Part shown: piece by piece, positions 7,618 to 15,787 of the stretch
Layout of the letters: each line of letters begins with the position of its first letter
Numbering within the stretch: position 1 is the first letter of the stretch
Made by a program: the position numbers and the translations under genes
From: JBLFWJ01 sp047611425
GTDB lineage: Bacteria > Bacteroidota > Bacteroidia > UBA10329
NCBI GenBank assembly: GCA_047611425.1
Contig: JBLFWJ010000008.1
Coordinates: 1 to 37,766 of the forward strand
Length of the DNA: 37,766 nt
Direction: 5' to 3'
Notes under the pieces: model-generated
Database searches by the model: none
What the model saw: only the letters and a program-made list of their open reading frames with translations
What the model was told of the DNA's origin: nothing

Positions 7618-10062
7618 ATGGAGCAATTAAAGAAGTATCTGCCACATTTGTTGGTGCTTATTGGAATGGCCGTGTTGTCATTGGCCTACATGAATCCGGT
7701 GCTGGAGGGCAAAAAGGTTTGGCAATCGGATATCGTGCATTACAAAGGAATGTCCAAGGAAATTGTCGATTTCCGAGTGGACAATGAAGGTGAGGAACCA
7801 CTTTGGACCAACTCGATGTTCAGTGGGATGCCAGCTTATCAAATCGGTGTTCGTTATCCCGGAAACTGGAGTAAAACCATTCTCAAAATCCTGAATTTTG
7901 GTCTTCCACGACCGGCCAATTACCTGTTTCTATTAATGGCAGGTTCCTATTTTATGTTCATTGTGCTAGGGGTTGGATGGCAGACCGCACTTGTTGGAGC
8001 GGCTGGCTTTGCCTTCTGTTCGTACTCGTTTATTATCATGGAAGTTGGACATACTTCCAAAGTTCATGCAATGGCATTTATGGCACCCGTGCTGGGCTCG
8101 GTGTTGCTGGCATACAAGGGTCGAATTTTACTTGGGGCGGGACTCACGGCCTTCTTTTTGAGCCTACAAATAGCCACCAATCACCTACAAATCACCTACT
8201 ATTTAGCATTGATTTTAGTGGTGTTGGGAATCGTGAAATTGGTTGCCGCAATCAAAGACGGACAACTGGCTCCGTTTATCAAAACATCGCTAATGCTCGT
8301 GCTGGCTGCCGGTATTGGCGTTGCACCTAACGCCAGTAATCTCTGGACAACTGCTGAGTATGGAAAGGACACAATGCGGGGTAAGAGTGATCTTACAGCC
8401 AAGCAAGGTTCTTCTGGTTTGCAGATTGATTATGCGACTAACTGGAGTTATGGAAAGGCTGAAACGGGCACATTTATCATCCCAAATTTTCATGGCGGAT
8501 CTTCATCAGGATCCCTTTCAGATAAGTCGGAAGCGTATGATGCGTTGATAAGCAATGGCGTACCAAAAAAGTCGGCAAAGGATTTTATCGAAGCTGTTCC
8601 GCTCTATTGGGGAACGCAGCCAACAACCTCGGGCCCGGTTTATTTAGGCGCGTTGGTTTGCTTTTTAGGGTTATTCGGAATGTTCATGATGAAAGGCAAC
8701 GACCGATGGTGGTTGCTAGGCGCCTTGCTTCTTTCCATCCTACTTTCTTGGGGACATAACCTTCAATGGTTTACCGATATCTTCTTCAATTATGTCCCTG
8801 GATACAACAAATTTCGAGCGGTTAGTATGACGTTGGTAGTGGCTCAATTAATCGTTCCTATGATGGCAGCATTCGGATTGCACGCCTATCTGACCAGCGA
8901 TGATGCAGCAAAGCCAGAGGTTCGGAAAAAACTGCTTTTGGCCGTTGGTATTACAGGTGGATTCTGTCTCTTGTTCATCGTGCTTCCCGGAATTTTCTTC
9001 GATTTCTCATCTGGATCAGATGCTCGAATGATTGCAAACGGATACCCAGAGTGGTTGGTTGATGCCATTGTGATTGATAGGGAAAGCATACTCAGGTCTG
9101 ATGCCATGCGATCTCTGGTTTTCATTTTACTTGGTGCAGGAACCTTATTCGCATTTCACGTTAATAAGTTGAAAGCTGGCCCGGTTGCTTTGGTTTTGGT
9201 TGGGCTTATTGCTGTTGATGGAATTTCTGTAGGCAAACGATACCTAGACAACGATGATTTTGTGAAAGGCAAAAAAATGGATGTGCCTTACACTGCCAAT
9301 TCTGCAAACAAGCAGATTATGGCTGATGAAACACTCAGTTTTCGAGTTCTCAATTTGGCGGTAAGTACATTTAACGATGCTGGTACTTCTTATTTCCACC
9401 AATCGGTTGGAGGATATCACGGAGCCAAGTTGCAACGGTACCAAGAGTTGATTGACTCTTGCATCAGCAAAAACAACATGTCGGTGTTGAGTATGCTCAA
9501 TACGAAATATTTCATCGTTCAGGATAAAGAAGTTGGTCAACGAGCCCAGCTCAACCCTTCTGCACTGGGCAACGCTTGGTTCGTTAACGAGTACAGAATA
9601 GTTGAAAATGCCGATGCTGAAATGGCAGCCATTCAAGAATTCACGCCACGTGATGAGGCAATTATTGATAAACGTTTTGAAGATAGAATTGGTGGGTTGC
9701 AGATTACACCTGATCCTAGTGGTCAGATCGTTTTAATGGAAAATAAGTCTAACCACTTGACTTATAGCAGCAATGCTGCAACGGATCAATTGGCGGTTTT
9801 CTCTGAGATCTTTTTTGAGAATGGATGGAATGCTTATGTCGATGGGGAATTGAAACCCCACGCACGAGCAAACTATGTTCTTAGGTCGATGGTCGTTCCA
9901 GCTGGAGAACACACCGTTGAATTTAAGTTTGAACCATATTCATACAACGTGGGTGAAAAACTCTCGATGGCTGGGTCTGCTTTAATGCTTCTGTTTCTGA
10001 TTGGTGGAATTGTCGTTGATGGTAAGAAACAGAAAGGACTAACCATGGAATCTGATTCCTAA
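7618..10062 (+). CDS. YfhO family polytopic membrane protein
   Basis: An 814-residue inner-membrane protein with roughly a dozen hydrophobic segments between residues 8 and 530, an ectodomain-like region from about 550 to 770, and a last membrane segment near 785-802. The early block KVWQSDIVHYKGM followed by PLWTNSMFSGMPAYQ is characteristic of Bacteroidota YfhO proteins. YfhO belongs to the GT-C-like glycosyltransferases; in Gram-positives it glycosylates lipoteichoic acid. Here a lipid-linked sugar transfer to surface glycan is likely but unproven. It is the first gene of a tight operon: a TTG-start glycosyltransferase follows after 4 bases and a flippase after that. I could not identify a strong consensus promoter upstream. 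Confidence 0.9.
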   Translation: MEQLKKYLPHLLVLIGMAVLSLAYMNPVLEGKKVWQSDIVHYKGMSKEIVDFRVDNEGEEPLWTNSMFSGMPAYQIGVRYPGNWSKTILKILNFGLPRPANYLFLLMAGSYFMFIVLGVGWQTALVGAAGFAFCSYSFIIMEVGHTSKVHAMAFMAPVLGSVLLAYKGRILLGAGLTAFFLSLQIATNHLQITYYLALILVVLGIVKLVAAIKDGQLAPFIKTSLMLVLAAGIGVAPNASNLWTTAEYGKDTMRGKSDLTAKQGSSGLQIDYATNWSYGKAETGTFIIPNFHGGSSSGSLSDKSEAYDALISNGVPKKSAKDFIEAVPLYWGTQPTTSGPVYLGALVCFLGLFGMFMMKGNDRWWLLGALLLSILLSWGHNLQWFTDIFFNYVPGYNKFRAVSMTLVVAQLIVPMMAAFGLHAYLTSDDAAKPEVRKKLLLAVGITGGFCLLFIVLPGIFFDFSSGSDARMIANGYPEWLVDAIVIDRESILRSDAMRSLVFILLGAGTLFAFHVNKLKAGPVALVLVGLIAVDGISVGKRYLDNDDFVKGKKMDVPYTANSANKQIMADETLSFRVLNLAVSTFNDAGTSYFHQSVGGYHGAKLQRYQELIDSCISKNNMSVLSMLNTKYFIVQDKEVGQRAQLNPSALGNAWFVNEYRIVENADAEMAAIQEFTPRDEAIIDKRFEDRIGGLQITPDPSGQIVLMENKSNHLTYSSNAATDQLAVFSEIFFENGWNAYVDGELKPHARANYVLRSMVVPAGEHTVEFKFEPYSYNVGEKLSMAGSALMLLFLIGGIVVDGKKQKGLTMESDS

Positions 10063-10066
10063 GCTT

Positions 10067-11356
10067 TTGAAAAAGGTTCTGATCATCACCTACTATTGGC
10101 CGCCTACGGGTGGAGTAGGGGTTCAGCGTTGGCTTAAATTCAGTAAGTACCTTCCGGAATATGGGTGGGAGCCGATAATTTATACGCCCGAAAATCCGGA
10201 AATGACCATTGAAGATCATTCCAATTTTAAGGATGTTTCGGATGCTCTGATGGTTGTAAAACAGCCCATTTGGGAGCCTTACGATTGGTATCGAAAGATT
10301 CTTGGAAAGAAGGACGAAAAGATTGGTGCCGGCCTGATGAGTGAAGGCGGAAAAGAAGGCTGGGGAAAGAAACTGGCCGTTTGGATGAGAGGGAACCTCT
10401 TCATTCCTGATCCACGAAAATTCTGGATTAAGCCATCTATAAAGTACCTGAGTCAGTATGTTTCCGATAACGATATAAACCATGTGATTACCACTGGACC
10501 ACCGCACAGCATGCACATGATTGGTCTTGGTCTAAAACGAGAATCTGGGATAAATTGGATAGCTGATTTCAGGGATCCTTGGACGAACATTGATTTCTAT
10601 AAGGAGTTGATGTTGACGGGCTTTGCCGATCGGATCCATAGGAAAAAAGAGAAAGAGGTGATTAAGAATGCCGATGCTGTGGTAACAGTTGGGCCATCTT
10701 GGGCCGAAGATTTTAAGGCTCAAGGGGCAAAGCAGGTGGAGGTAATCTATAATGGGTTTGATAAGGCAGACTTTCCTTCCGAACCACTACCTGCCACAAG
10801 CGGGTTTACGGTTGCGCATATTGGCTCGTTTTCCAAAAGCCGGAACCATCAAGCTTTATGGGAGGCCTTGAGTCAATTGAGGAAAGAAAATGACGCTTTC
10901 GATAAGGACTTGAAAATCCTGACGCTTGGACATGTAGATGGAAGTGTGGCCGATAGCATCAAGGGATTTTCCTTGGATGATAAATGGACACGCGAGGAGC
11001 ATGTACCAAGAGATCAAGTTCTAGCGTTTCAAAGGAGCAGTAATGTGCTTCTTCTCATGGTAAATGATACGCCAAATGCAAAAGGAATCCTTCCTGGAAA
11101 GCTATTCGAGTATTTAGCCAGTGGCAGGCCCATTCTGTGTATTGGCCGAACAGATGGAGATTCAACGCGGGTTATTAAGGATGCCAATTGCGGTAAATGT
11201 GTGGGCCCACAGGATTTAGAGGGAGTAAAGAAAGCGTTGTTGGAACTGTATGATTCTAGAAATATGGATCAACCATATTCAAATAGTATTGATGCTTTTT
11301 CCCGCCAACATTTAGCAGGAAAACTGGCCGATATACTTAACGGAATGACCAACTAA
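10067..11356 (+). CDS. Glycosyltransferase family 4 protein
   Basis: A 429-residue GT-B fold enzyme likely to transfer a sugar from a nucleotide donor to a lipid-linked or polysaccharide acceptor on the cytoplasmic membrane face. The N-terminal ITYYWPPTGGVGVQRW (about residues 7-22) is the glycine-rich acceptor-side loop of GT4 enzymes, and KLFEYLASGRPIL near residue 345 is the donor-binding motif. There is no signal peptide. The start is TTG at 10067; no ATG lies in frame nearby and the encoded MKKVLIITYYWPP aligns with the usual start of this family. It begins 4 bases after the YfhO stop and its TAA overlaps the ATG of the flippase gene, so translation is probably coupled. Confidence 0.92.
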   Translation: MKKVLIITYYWPPTGGVGVQRWLKFSKYLPEYGWEPIIYTPENPEMTIEDHSNFKDVSDALMVVKQPIWEPYDWYRKILGKKDEKIGAGLMSEGGKEGWGKKLAVWMRGNLFIPDPRKFWIKPSIKYLSQYVSDNDINHVITTGPPHSMHMIGLGLKRESGINWIADFRDPWTNIDFYKELMLTGFADRIHRKKEKEVIKNADAVVTVGPSWAEDFKAQGAKQVEVIYNGFDKADFPSEPLPATSGFTVAHIGSFSKSRNHQALWEALSQLRKENDAFDKDLKILTLGHVDGSVADSIKGFSLDDKWTREEHVPRDQVLAFQRSSNVLLLMVNDTPNAKGILPGKLFEYLASGRPILCIGRTDGDSTRVIKDANCGKCVGPQDLEGVKKALLELYDSRNMDQPYSNSIDAFSRQHLAGKLADILNGMTN

Positions 11357-12840
11357 TGGGGGTAATCCGAAGGCAAAGCATCAAAACGTCTCTCCTGTCT
11401 TATGCCGGAGTTGGCTTGGGCTACCTCAATGTGATTCTGCTTTTTCCCAGCTTTTTATCTGCTGAAGAATTTGGATTGACAAGGGTGATGCTGGCAGTGG
11501 TGACAATCGGCTCTCAGTTTGCGTTGTTGGGGTCTGGCAATTCTATCATTCGGTTTTTTCCAGAATTCAAAGATCCCGATAAAGGACATCGAGGCCTGTT
11601 GCGGCTTGGGCTGATTCTAGCTGCAATCGGCTTTACTATAATATGTGCCATACTCTTAGTAATGAAACCGTGGGTGATACAACACTACGCTGAGCGATCA
11701 TCGTTGGTAGGCCAATACTTCATGCTGATCATTCCGTTTTTAGGGGTGGAAGTGTTGTTTCAGGTTTTTAGAAGTTACTCCAGAGCATTACTTCATTCCG
11801 TGGTCAACATTGCTTTAAAGGAAGTAGTCGTTCGTTCTCTCACCACTATTTTACTGGTTGCGTTCTATTTCGGAATGATGTCGTTCGATACATTCATTCT
11901 TCTGTTTGTTGTGCAGTATGGAGTGATCACATTGGCGTTGGCCGTTTATCTAATTGGAATCGGTGAGTTTTTCAAAGGCTTAAATCGACATGCAATCTCT
12001 CCAAGCCTGAAAAAAAGAATGACGAATTACAGCCTATTCGCCATTCTTTCAAATACAAGCACACTATTCGTGATGAACATAGATGTGATGATGATCAATG
12101 AGATGATTGGGCTCGAGTTTGTTGCGTTTTATGCTGTGGCGTTTTACGTGGTATCTCTTATTAATATACCTCGTGGTGCCATTTTGAACATAGCCATGCC
12201 ACTGGTTTCAGAAGCTTGGAAAAACAATAACATCAAAGAGATTCACAGCATCTATGAGAAATCATCCATCAACCAATTAACAATTGGCATTCTGTTTTTC
12301 GTTGGAATCTGGGCCAATCAAGAAACGCTATTTGCCATGTTACCGCCTGAATATGCACGTGGAAAATGGGTGTTGTTTTTCGTTGGAATTGCTCGGTTAA
12401 TTGACATCAGTTTTGGTATCAATGGCGGTATTTTGGCCAACACTTCTCATTATCGGTACGAAACGTATTTCGGCCTTGGATTGGTAGTAATCAGCATCAT
12501 TCTCAATCTAATATTCATTCCAATTTGGGGAATAACTGGAGCCGCAATTGCTACCGGAACGTCTCTTCTTCTTTTGAACTTGGGTAGATACTTCCTACTT
12601 AAATCCAAATTAGGAATCGGACCGTTTGGCATCAAATCGATGATTGCAATTATGCTTGGAATTACCGCGTACGCTGTAAACCTTTTGATTCCTCAAATGG
12701 AGAATATCATTCTTGATCTTGTAATAAGATCGGCAGCTATCACAATCGTTTTTGTGCCACTGGCCATCATCTTTAAACTAAGTGTAGATGGCAATCAACT
12801 ACTATTTGGTTGGTGGAAGAAGCTGACTAACAGGAGTTAG
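11356..12840 (+). CDS. Polysaccharide biosynthesis flippase (Wzx/MATE-like)
   Basis: A 494-residue protein with about 14 membrane helices spread over its whole length, starting MGVIRRQSIKTSLLSYAGVGLGYLNV. That N-terminal amphipathic helix followed by a glycine-rich first helix is typical of the oligosaccharide flippase/MVF superfamily. It should move undecaprenyl-linked oligosaccharide across the inner membrane. The ATG overlaps the stop of the preceding glycosyltransferase by one base (TAATG). It is the last gene of the three-gene polysaccharide operon, and the long hairpin at 12971-13051 probably ends transcription. Substrate unknown. Confidence 0.9.
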   Translation: MGVIRRQSIKTSLLSYAGVGLGYLNVILLFPSFLSAEEFGLTRVMLAVVTIGSQFALLGSGNSIIRFFPEFKDPDKGHRGLLRLGLILAAIGFTIICAILLVMKPWVIQHYAERSSLVGQYFMLIIPFLGVEVLFQVFRSYSRALLHSVVNIALKEVVVRSLTTILLVAFYFGMMSFDTFILLFVVQYGVITLALAVYLIGIGEFFKGLNRHAISPSLKKRMTNYSLFAILSNTSTLFVMNIDVMMINEMIGLEFVAFYAVAFYVVSLINIPRGAILNIAMPLVSEAWKNNNIKEIHSIYEKSSINQLTIGILFFVGIWANQETLFAMLPPEYARGKWVLFFVGIARLIDISFGINGGILANTSHYRYETYFGLGLVVISIILNLIFIPIWGITGAAIATGTSLLLLNLGRYFLLKSKLGIGPFGIKSMIAIMLGITAYAVNLLIPQMENIILDLVIRSAAITIVFVPLAIIFKLSVDGNQLLFGWWKKLTNRS

Positions 12841-12884
12841 GATGAGCTTTTAGGTTTTAGGAAAAAAATCATTCCCACTCATTT

Positions 12885-12921
12885 GTCACTCCGTTCGCTT
12901 TTGCTGAGCCAGTCGAAGCAT
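12885..12921. repeat. Intergenic repeat-like element (GTCACTC...GTCGAAGCAT type)
   Basis: A stretch beginning GTCACTCCGTTCGCTT and ending CAGTCGAAGCATG resembles the dispersed intergenic motif seen in many Bacteroidota genomes (GTCATTC-TGAGC-GTCGAAG type). A related inverted pair lies at 18136-18316. The similarity is partial, and membership of a genome-wide family is inference. Confidence 0.4.
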
Positions 12922-12970
12922 GAAAAGTAGAGTACCTAGCACTCAAGAAGACATGAATTGCAAAAGTGCG

Positions 12971-13051
12971 AGACCCTTCCTTCGCCAGGGAAACAATTAG
13001 TTACCTAGGTATTTTCGTCTTGATTCCCTGACGAAGGAAGGGCCTCTTTTT
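12971..13051 (+). terminator. Long-stem hairpin between convergent flippase and purQ genes, probable terminator
   Basis: The left arm 12973-12992 (CCCTTCCTTCGCCAGGGAA region) pairs with 13024-13043 over about 20 bases with one mismatch. The loop is about 30 bases and contains the palindrome ACCTAGGT. T47-T51 (13047-13051) give a five-T run after the right arm. The stem is longer than an ordinary terminator. It separates two genes that run into each other, and would stop flippase transcription before it enters purQ antisense. Confidence 0.65.
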
Positions 13052-13078
13052 AGTATTTGATTTTTCTAGGAACTGCAA

Positions 13079-13771
13079 TCAAGCAGTAACCTCGCTCAGA
13101 ATAGACTCAAACAAACGTCTGCCATCCGTATTGAAAAGCTGATCATCAGCAGCGCGCTCAGGATGAGGCATCATTCCGAAAACGTTTCGCTTCTCGTTAC
13201 AAACACCAGCAATGTTGGTTACGGAACCATTCGGGTTCGAGTCTTCGCTCACTTTGCCACCCTCATCGCAATAGCGGAAAAGTATTTGATCATTGGCTTG
13301 AAGAGAGCTCAACGTTTCAGCATCAGCAAAGTACCGACCCTCTCCATGTGCAATTGGAATCTTTAAAACAGTGCCAGGCTCGATGTCCCGACTTACCAAG
13401 CTCTTATTGGTTTCTGTTCGCAAGAAAACATTCTTGCAAATAAATTTGTGACTGTTATTGTGAAGTAGCGCACCTGGTAGAAGACCAGCTTCGCATAGAA
13501 TTTGAAAGCCGTTGCAAACACCAAATAGGTAACCGCCAGCATTGGCAAACTCAATCACCTTTTCCATAATTGGAGAGAAGCGAGCGATAGCGCCACTTCT
13601 CAGGTAATCCCCGTAGGAGAAACCACCTGGAAGCATGATCATATCGCAGCCTTGCAGATCGGTGTCTTTGTGCCACAGTTCCACCACTTCCATACCCATA
13701 GTATTACCAAGGGTGTAAATCATGTCTTGATCACAGTTGGATCCTGGAAAAATGACGACTCCGAATTTCAT
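13079..13771 (-). CDS. purQ: Phosphoribosylformylglycinamidine synthase, glutaminase subunit
   Basis: The 230-residue class I glutamine amidotransferase subunit that releases ammonia from glutamine for FGAM synthase, step four of purine synthesis. It begins MKFGVVIFPGSNCDQD, the PurQ hallmark. The catalytic triad is visible: Cys86 in GVCNGFQ, and His203 and Glu205 in MPHPERA. The length is normal. A separate PurQ means the organism uses the split PurS-PurQ-PurL enzyme, not the single large chain found in some relatives; purS and purL must lie elsewhere. The ATG at 13771 follows a perfect TAGCTTTG promoter element. Convergent with the flippase gene. Confidence 0.96.
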   Translation of the reverse strand: MKFGVVIFPGSNCDQDMIYTLGNTMGMEVVELWHKDTDLQGCDMIMLPGGFSYGDYLRSGAIARFSPIMEKVIEFANAGGYLFGVCNGFQILCEAGLLPGALLHNNSHKFICKNVFLRTETNKSLVSRDIEPGTVLKIPIAHGEGRYFADAETLSSLQANDQILFRYCDEGGKVSEDSNPNGSVTNIAGVCNEKRNVFGMMPHPERAADDQLFNTDGRRLFESILSEVTA

Positions 13772-13793
13772 TGCAGTGCTTTTTTAGAGGCCA

Positions 13794-13827
13794 CAAAGCT
13801 AATGTATCGGCTTGTTCTAGGAATCAA
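13794..13827 (-). promoter_or_regulatory. Promoter of purQ
   Basis: On the minus strand, TTG at 13827-13825, a 23-base spacer, then TAGCTTTG at 13801-13794, an exact TAnnTTTG match. The ATG is 23 bases beyond the -7 element. No purine riboswitch-like structure is apparent in the short leader. Confidence 0.65.
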
Positions 13828-13869
13828 TTGCAAGTGAATTGATGAGATCGTTTCAACAGGTTTTCAGCG

Positions 13870-15378
13870 TTACTGAACAAGCAGTTTCTGTTGCATTCTT
13901 CCTTCTTCAGTTTCGGCAATGATCAGGTAAAGACCAGTTGGCCAAGTGCTGCAATCCACTTGGGTTGTTGGTGTATTGATCACATCCTGAAACACCAAAT
14001 TCCCTTGGGAATTGTAAACCGAAAGCTGCTGGAATGAGTTGAGGCTAGATGTAAGGGTGAACTGGTGGCTGGCTGGGTTGGGGTAGAGAATGGGTGAATT
14101 GGATTTAGAAGATTCTTCAATTCCGACCATCGCATAATTGCCGCAAACCATGTCTCCCACCTTCAAATAATTGTAACGCGCTGAAAGGTGATCGGTGAAA
14201 TTAAAATCATGATACCATTCATTGTGATCTATGTAGCCCACATACGGCATAAATAGCTTCTCCCATCCTCCAAAGCACACGAGATATTGATGGCCAGATA
14301 GACATGAGTCGGTTGGGATTTCACTTTCCGTATAAACTTGATGACAAGAAGTTGTTTACACGGTTGCACCACAACTGTCTGAGCCAGGATTATATCTGTA
14401 GGCAGTTCCTCCCATTCTTGGCAGGAAAGTTCCCTCAATTTCTCCAAAAGATTCGGAGATCAAAGTTTTGTAAATCGTGTCAGGATTTGGGATGAAAATC
14501 AGTACTTCAGTATTTGAATTGGATGGAGAACTGTTTACAGTAGATGTAACGACTAAGCTTCCATCCAATGCGCTGGAATCGATATCTGTAAACAATTTAG
14601 AAGTACTGTTTGAGGAGGCTGCATAACTGGGTAGGGAGAAGGAGGAAATTCTATAAAAATTACCATCTCCCAATTCAGGTTTTGGTTTTCCGCTACCCAA
14701 GTAATTATTCTGTCCTTGTTTGAAAGGAGGAGAATTCAGATTTATGGTATTTGGGTCAACTTGAAAAATTTGCTCGAAAGTGGTTGGAAATTTGGTGAAA
14801 TCCACCATTGTTCGGAATCCATAGTTCTTATAAATCTCAAAGAAAGTCTGGTTAATCGAGTCTTCTACTACTTGCCCGGAAGATAATCTGGTGAGTGTAA
14901 TTGTTTTGCTAGAATCTGTAATCCAACTATCGTCCACCCAGTCCGTGCTTTCAATTGTCCCTATCAGGCTGTCTCCATTCGGATACGTGTATGCTAACCA
15001 TGTTGCGGAAACTGTTTCTTCGAATCGGATGAGGATGGATTCTCCAAATTTATTTTGGAACCATGCATTTCCGATAGCATCAATGCGTGTATTAGTTCCG
15101 TTCCAATTTGGTGCGTGCCACCAGATGCAGTGGTTGTCACCAGTAGTGTCCCGATAGATTGGGTAATTGTAGAAAACTGAGTCTCCATTACTTTCAACCA
15201 GTAGTGAATCAATTCGAGTACCCCACATGTTAAATCCAAAACCATCTTCATATTCACCCCAATAACTAAGCTCCTTCTCTTGGTAAAAAACCTGCAGTGA
15301 GTTGCTGTAAATGGGTTGGTAATTCTGGCTAAAACCCAGCACAGGTATTAAGAAGAGAAGAGCTAAAAGTTATTTCAT
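13870..15378 (-). pseudogene. T9SS-secreted protein gene broken by two in-frame TAA codons
   Basis: A single continuous minus-strand frame of 502 codons begins at the ATG at 15378 and ends at 13870. Codon 3 is TAA (15372-15370): reading through it gives MK-stop-LLALLFLIPVLGFSQ, a textbook signal peptide if that codon were AAA. Codon 341 (14358-14356) is a second TAA; the frame reopens at once and continues for 161 codons. There is no frameshift. The C-terminus has YPNPASHQFTL near residue 435 and ends in YLIIAETEEGRMQQKLLVQ, a type A T9SS sorting tail. The middle, about 320 residues, matches no family I recognise; it is rich in Ser, Thr, Asp and Trp as in outer-surface proteins. Two recent nonsense mutations are the simplest reading; sequencing error or stop readthrough are alternatives. 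Confidence 0.8.
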
Positions 15379-15787
15379 TGGCGATGAGTTTCATTAAAGT
15401 TAAACATTGTGTGCCATCTAAGGCTGTTCGATGTCATCCTCTGTTCTTTAAACGTCCTTGGATGATCATTTACAGCACTTAGATGCTGATTTACAGTGTC
15501 GTACAGTTCTGTTACAAGCCCGTACCGAGCGTTAGCGGGTGCGTAGCGGGCGGAAGCAGTCCTGTAGCAGGCAATCACGGGTTCGTATAGAGCGATAGAA
15601 GGTTCGTACCGAGCGTTAGCGGGCCCGTAGCAGGTGGTAGCGGATGCGTAGCGGGCGATAGCATTCCAGTATAGAGCGATTACGGGAGTTTACAGGAGCA
15701 TCGAGGCCATTTTGAGCACGTTTTCTTGTAACTAACGACTCTTAATTCGCAACTTAGTAACCAGCAACTCTTCGTTATCTTTCGCCC
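15379..15787. other. Intergenic region of about 410 bases between the broken T9SS gene and the DUF2520 gene
   Basis: More than half is the 21-bp array described separately. Next to the broken gene, the minus strand reads TAACTTTA at 15399-15392, one base from the -7 consensus, but without a TTG at suitable distance. Next to the DUF2520 gene, TATCTTTC lies about 10 bases before the ATG at 15788, a near-match to the -7 element. A minus-strand frame across the array ends in TGA overlapping the ATG at 15378; it lacks an ATG except one that would give a 20-residue leader peptide. I see no tRNA or recognisable RNA gene here. Confidence 0.5.
15477..15707. repeat. Degenerate 21-bp tandem array with 10.5-bp TA periodicity
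   Basis: Eleven tandem 21-bp units fill this noncoding stretch; the better-conserved ones start at 15519, 15540, 15561, 15582, 15603, 15624, 15645 and 15666. Typical cores are CGTACCGAGCGTTAGCGGG and CGTAGCGGGCGATAGC. Each unit is two half-units of 10 and 11 bp, and each half carries a TA step. TA occurs at 15492, 15502, 15513, 15523, 15533, 15544, 15565, 15586, 15596, 15607, 15617, 15628, 15638, 15649, 15659, 15670, 15681 and 15691, missing only near 15554 and 15575. It is GC-rich compared with its flanks. The minus-strand frame gives Tyr-containing heptads (such as ANARYAP-like) but has no ATG. Function unknown. Confidence 0.85.

Noticed and set aside
9923..10516. A 197-residue minus-strand frame
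   Set aside because: It lies antisense to the YfhO gene end and the GT4 gene start, both well supported, and resembles no protein family.
14229..14447. Frameshift between the two halves of the broken T9SS gene
   Set aside because: The two open parts are in the same frame (the distance is a multiple of three), so only a TAA separates them.
15477..15707. CRISPR array
   Set aside because: The units are contiguous 21-mers with no unique spacers between identical repeats, and no cas gene is near.
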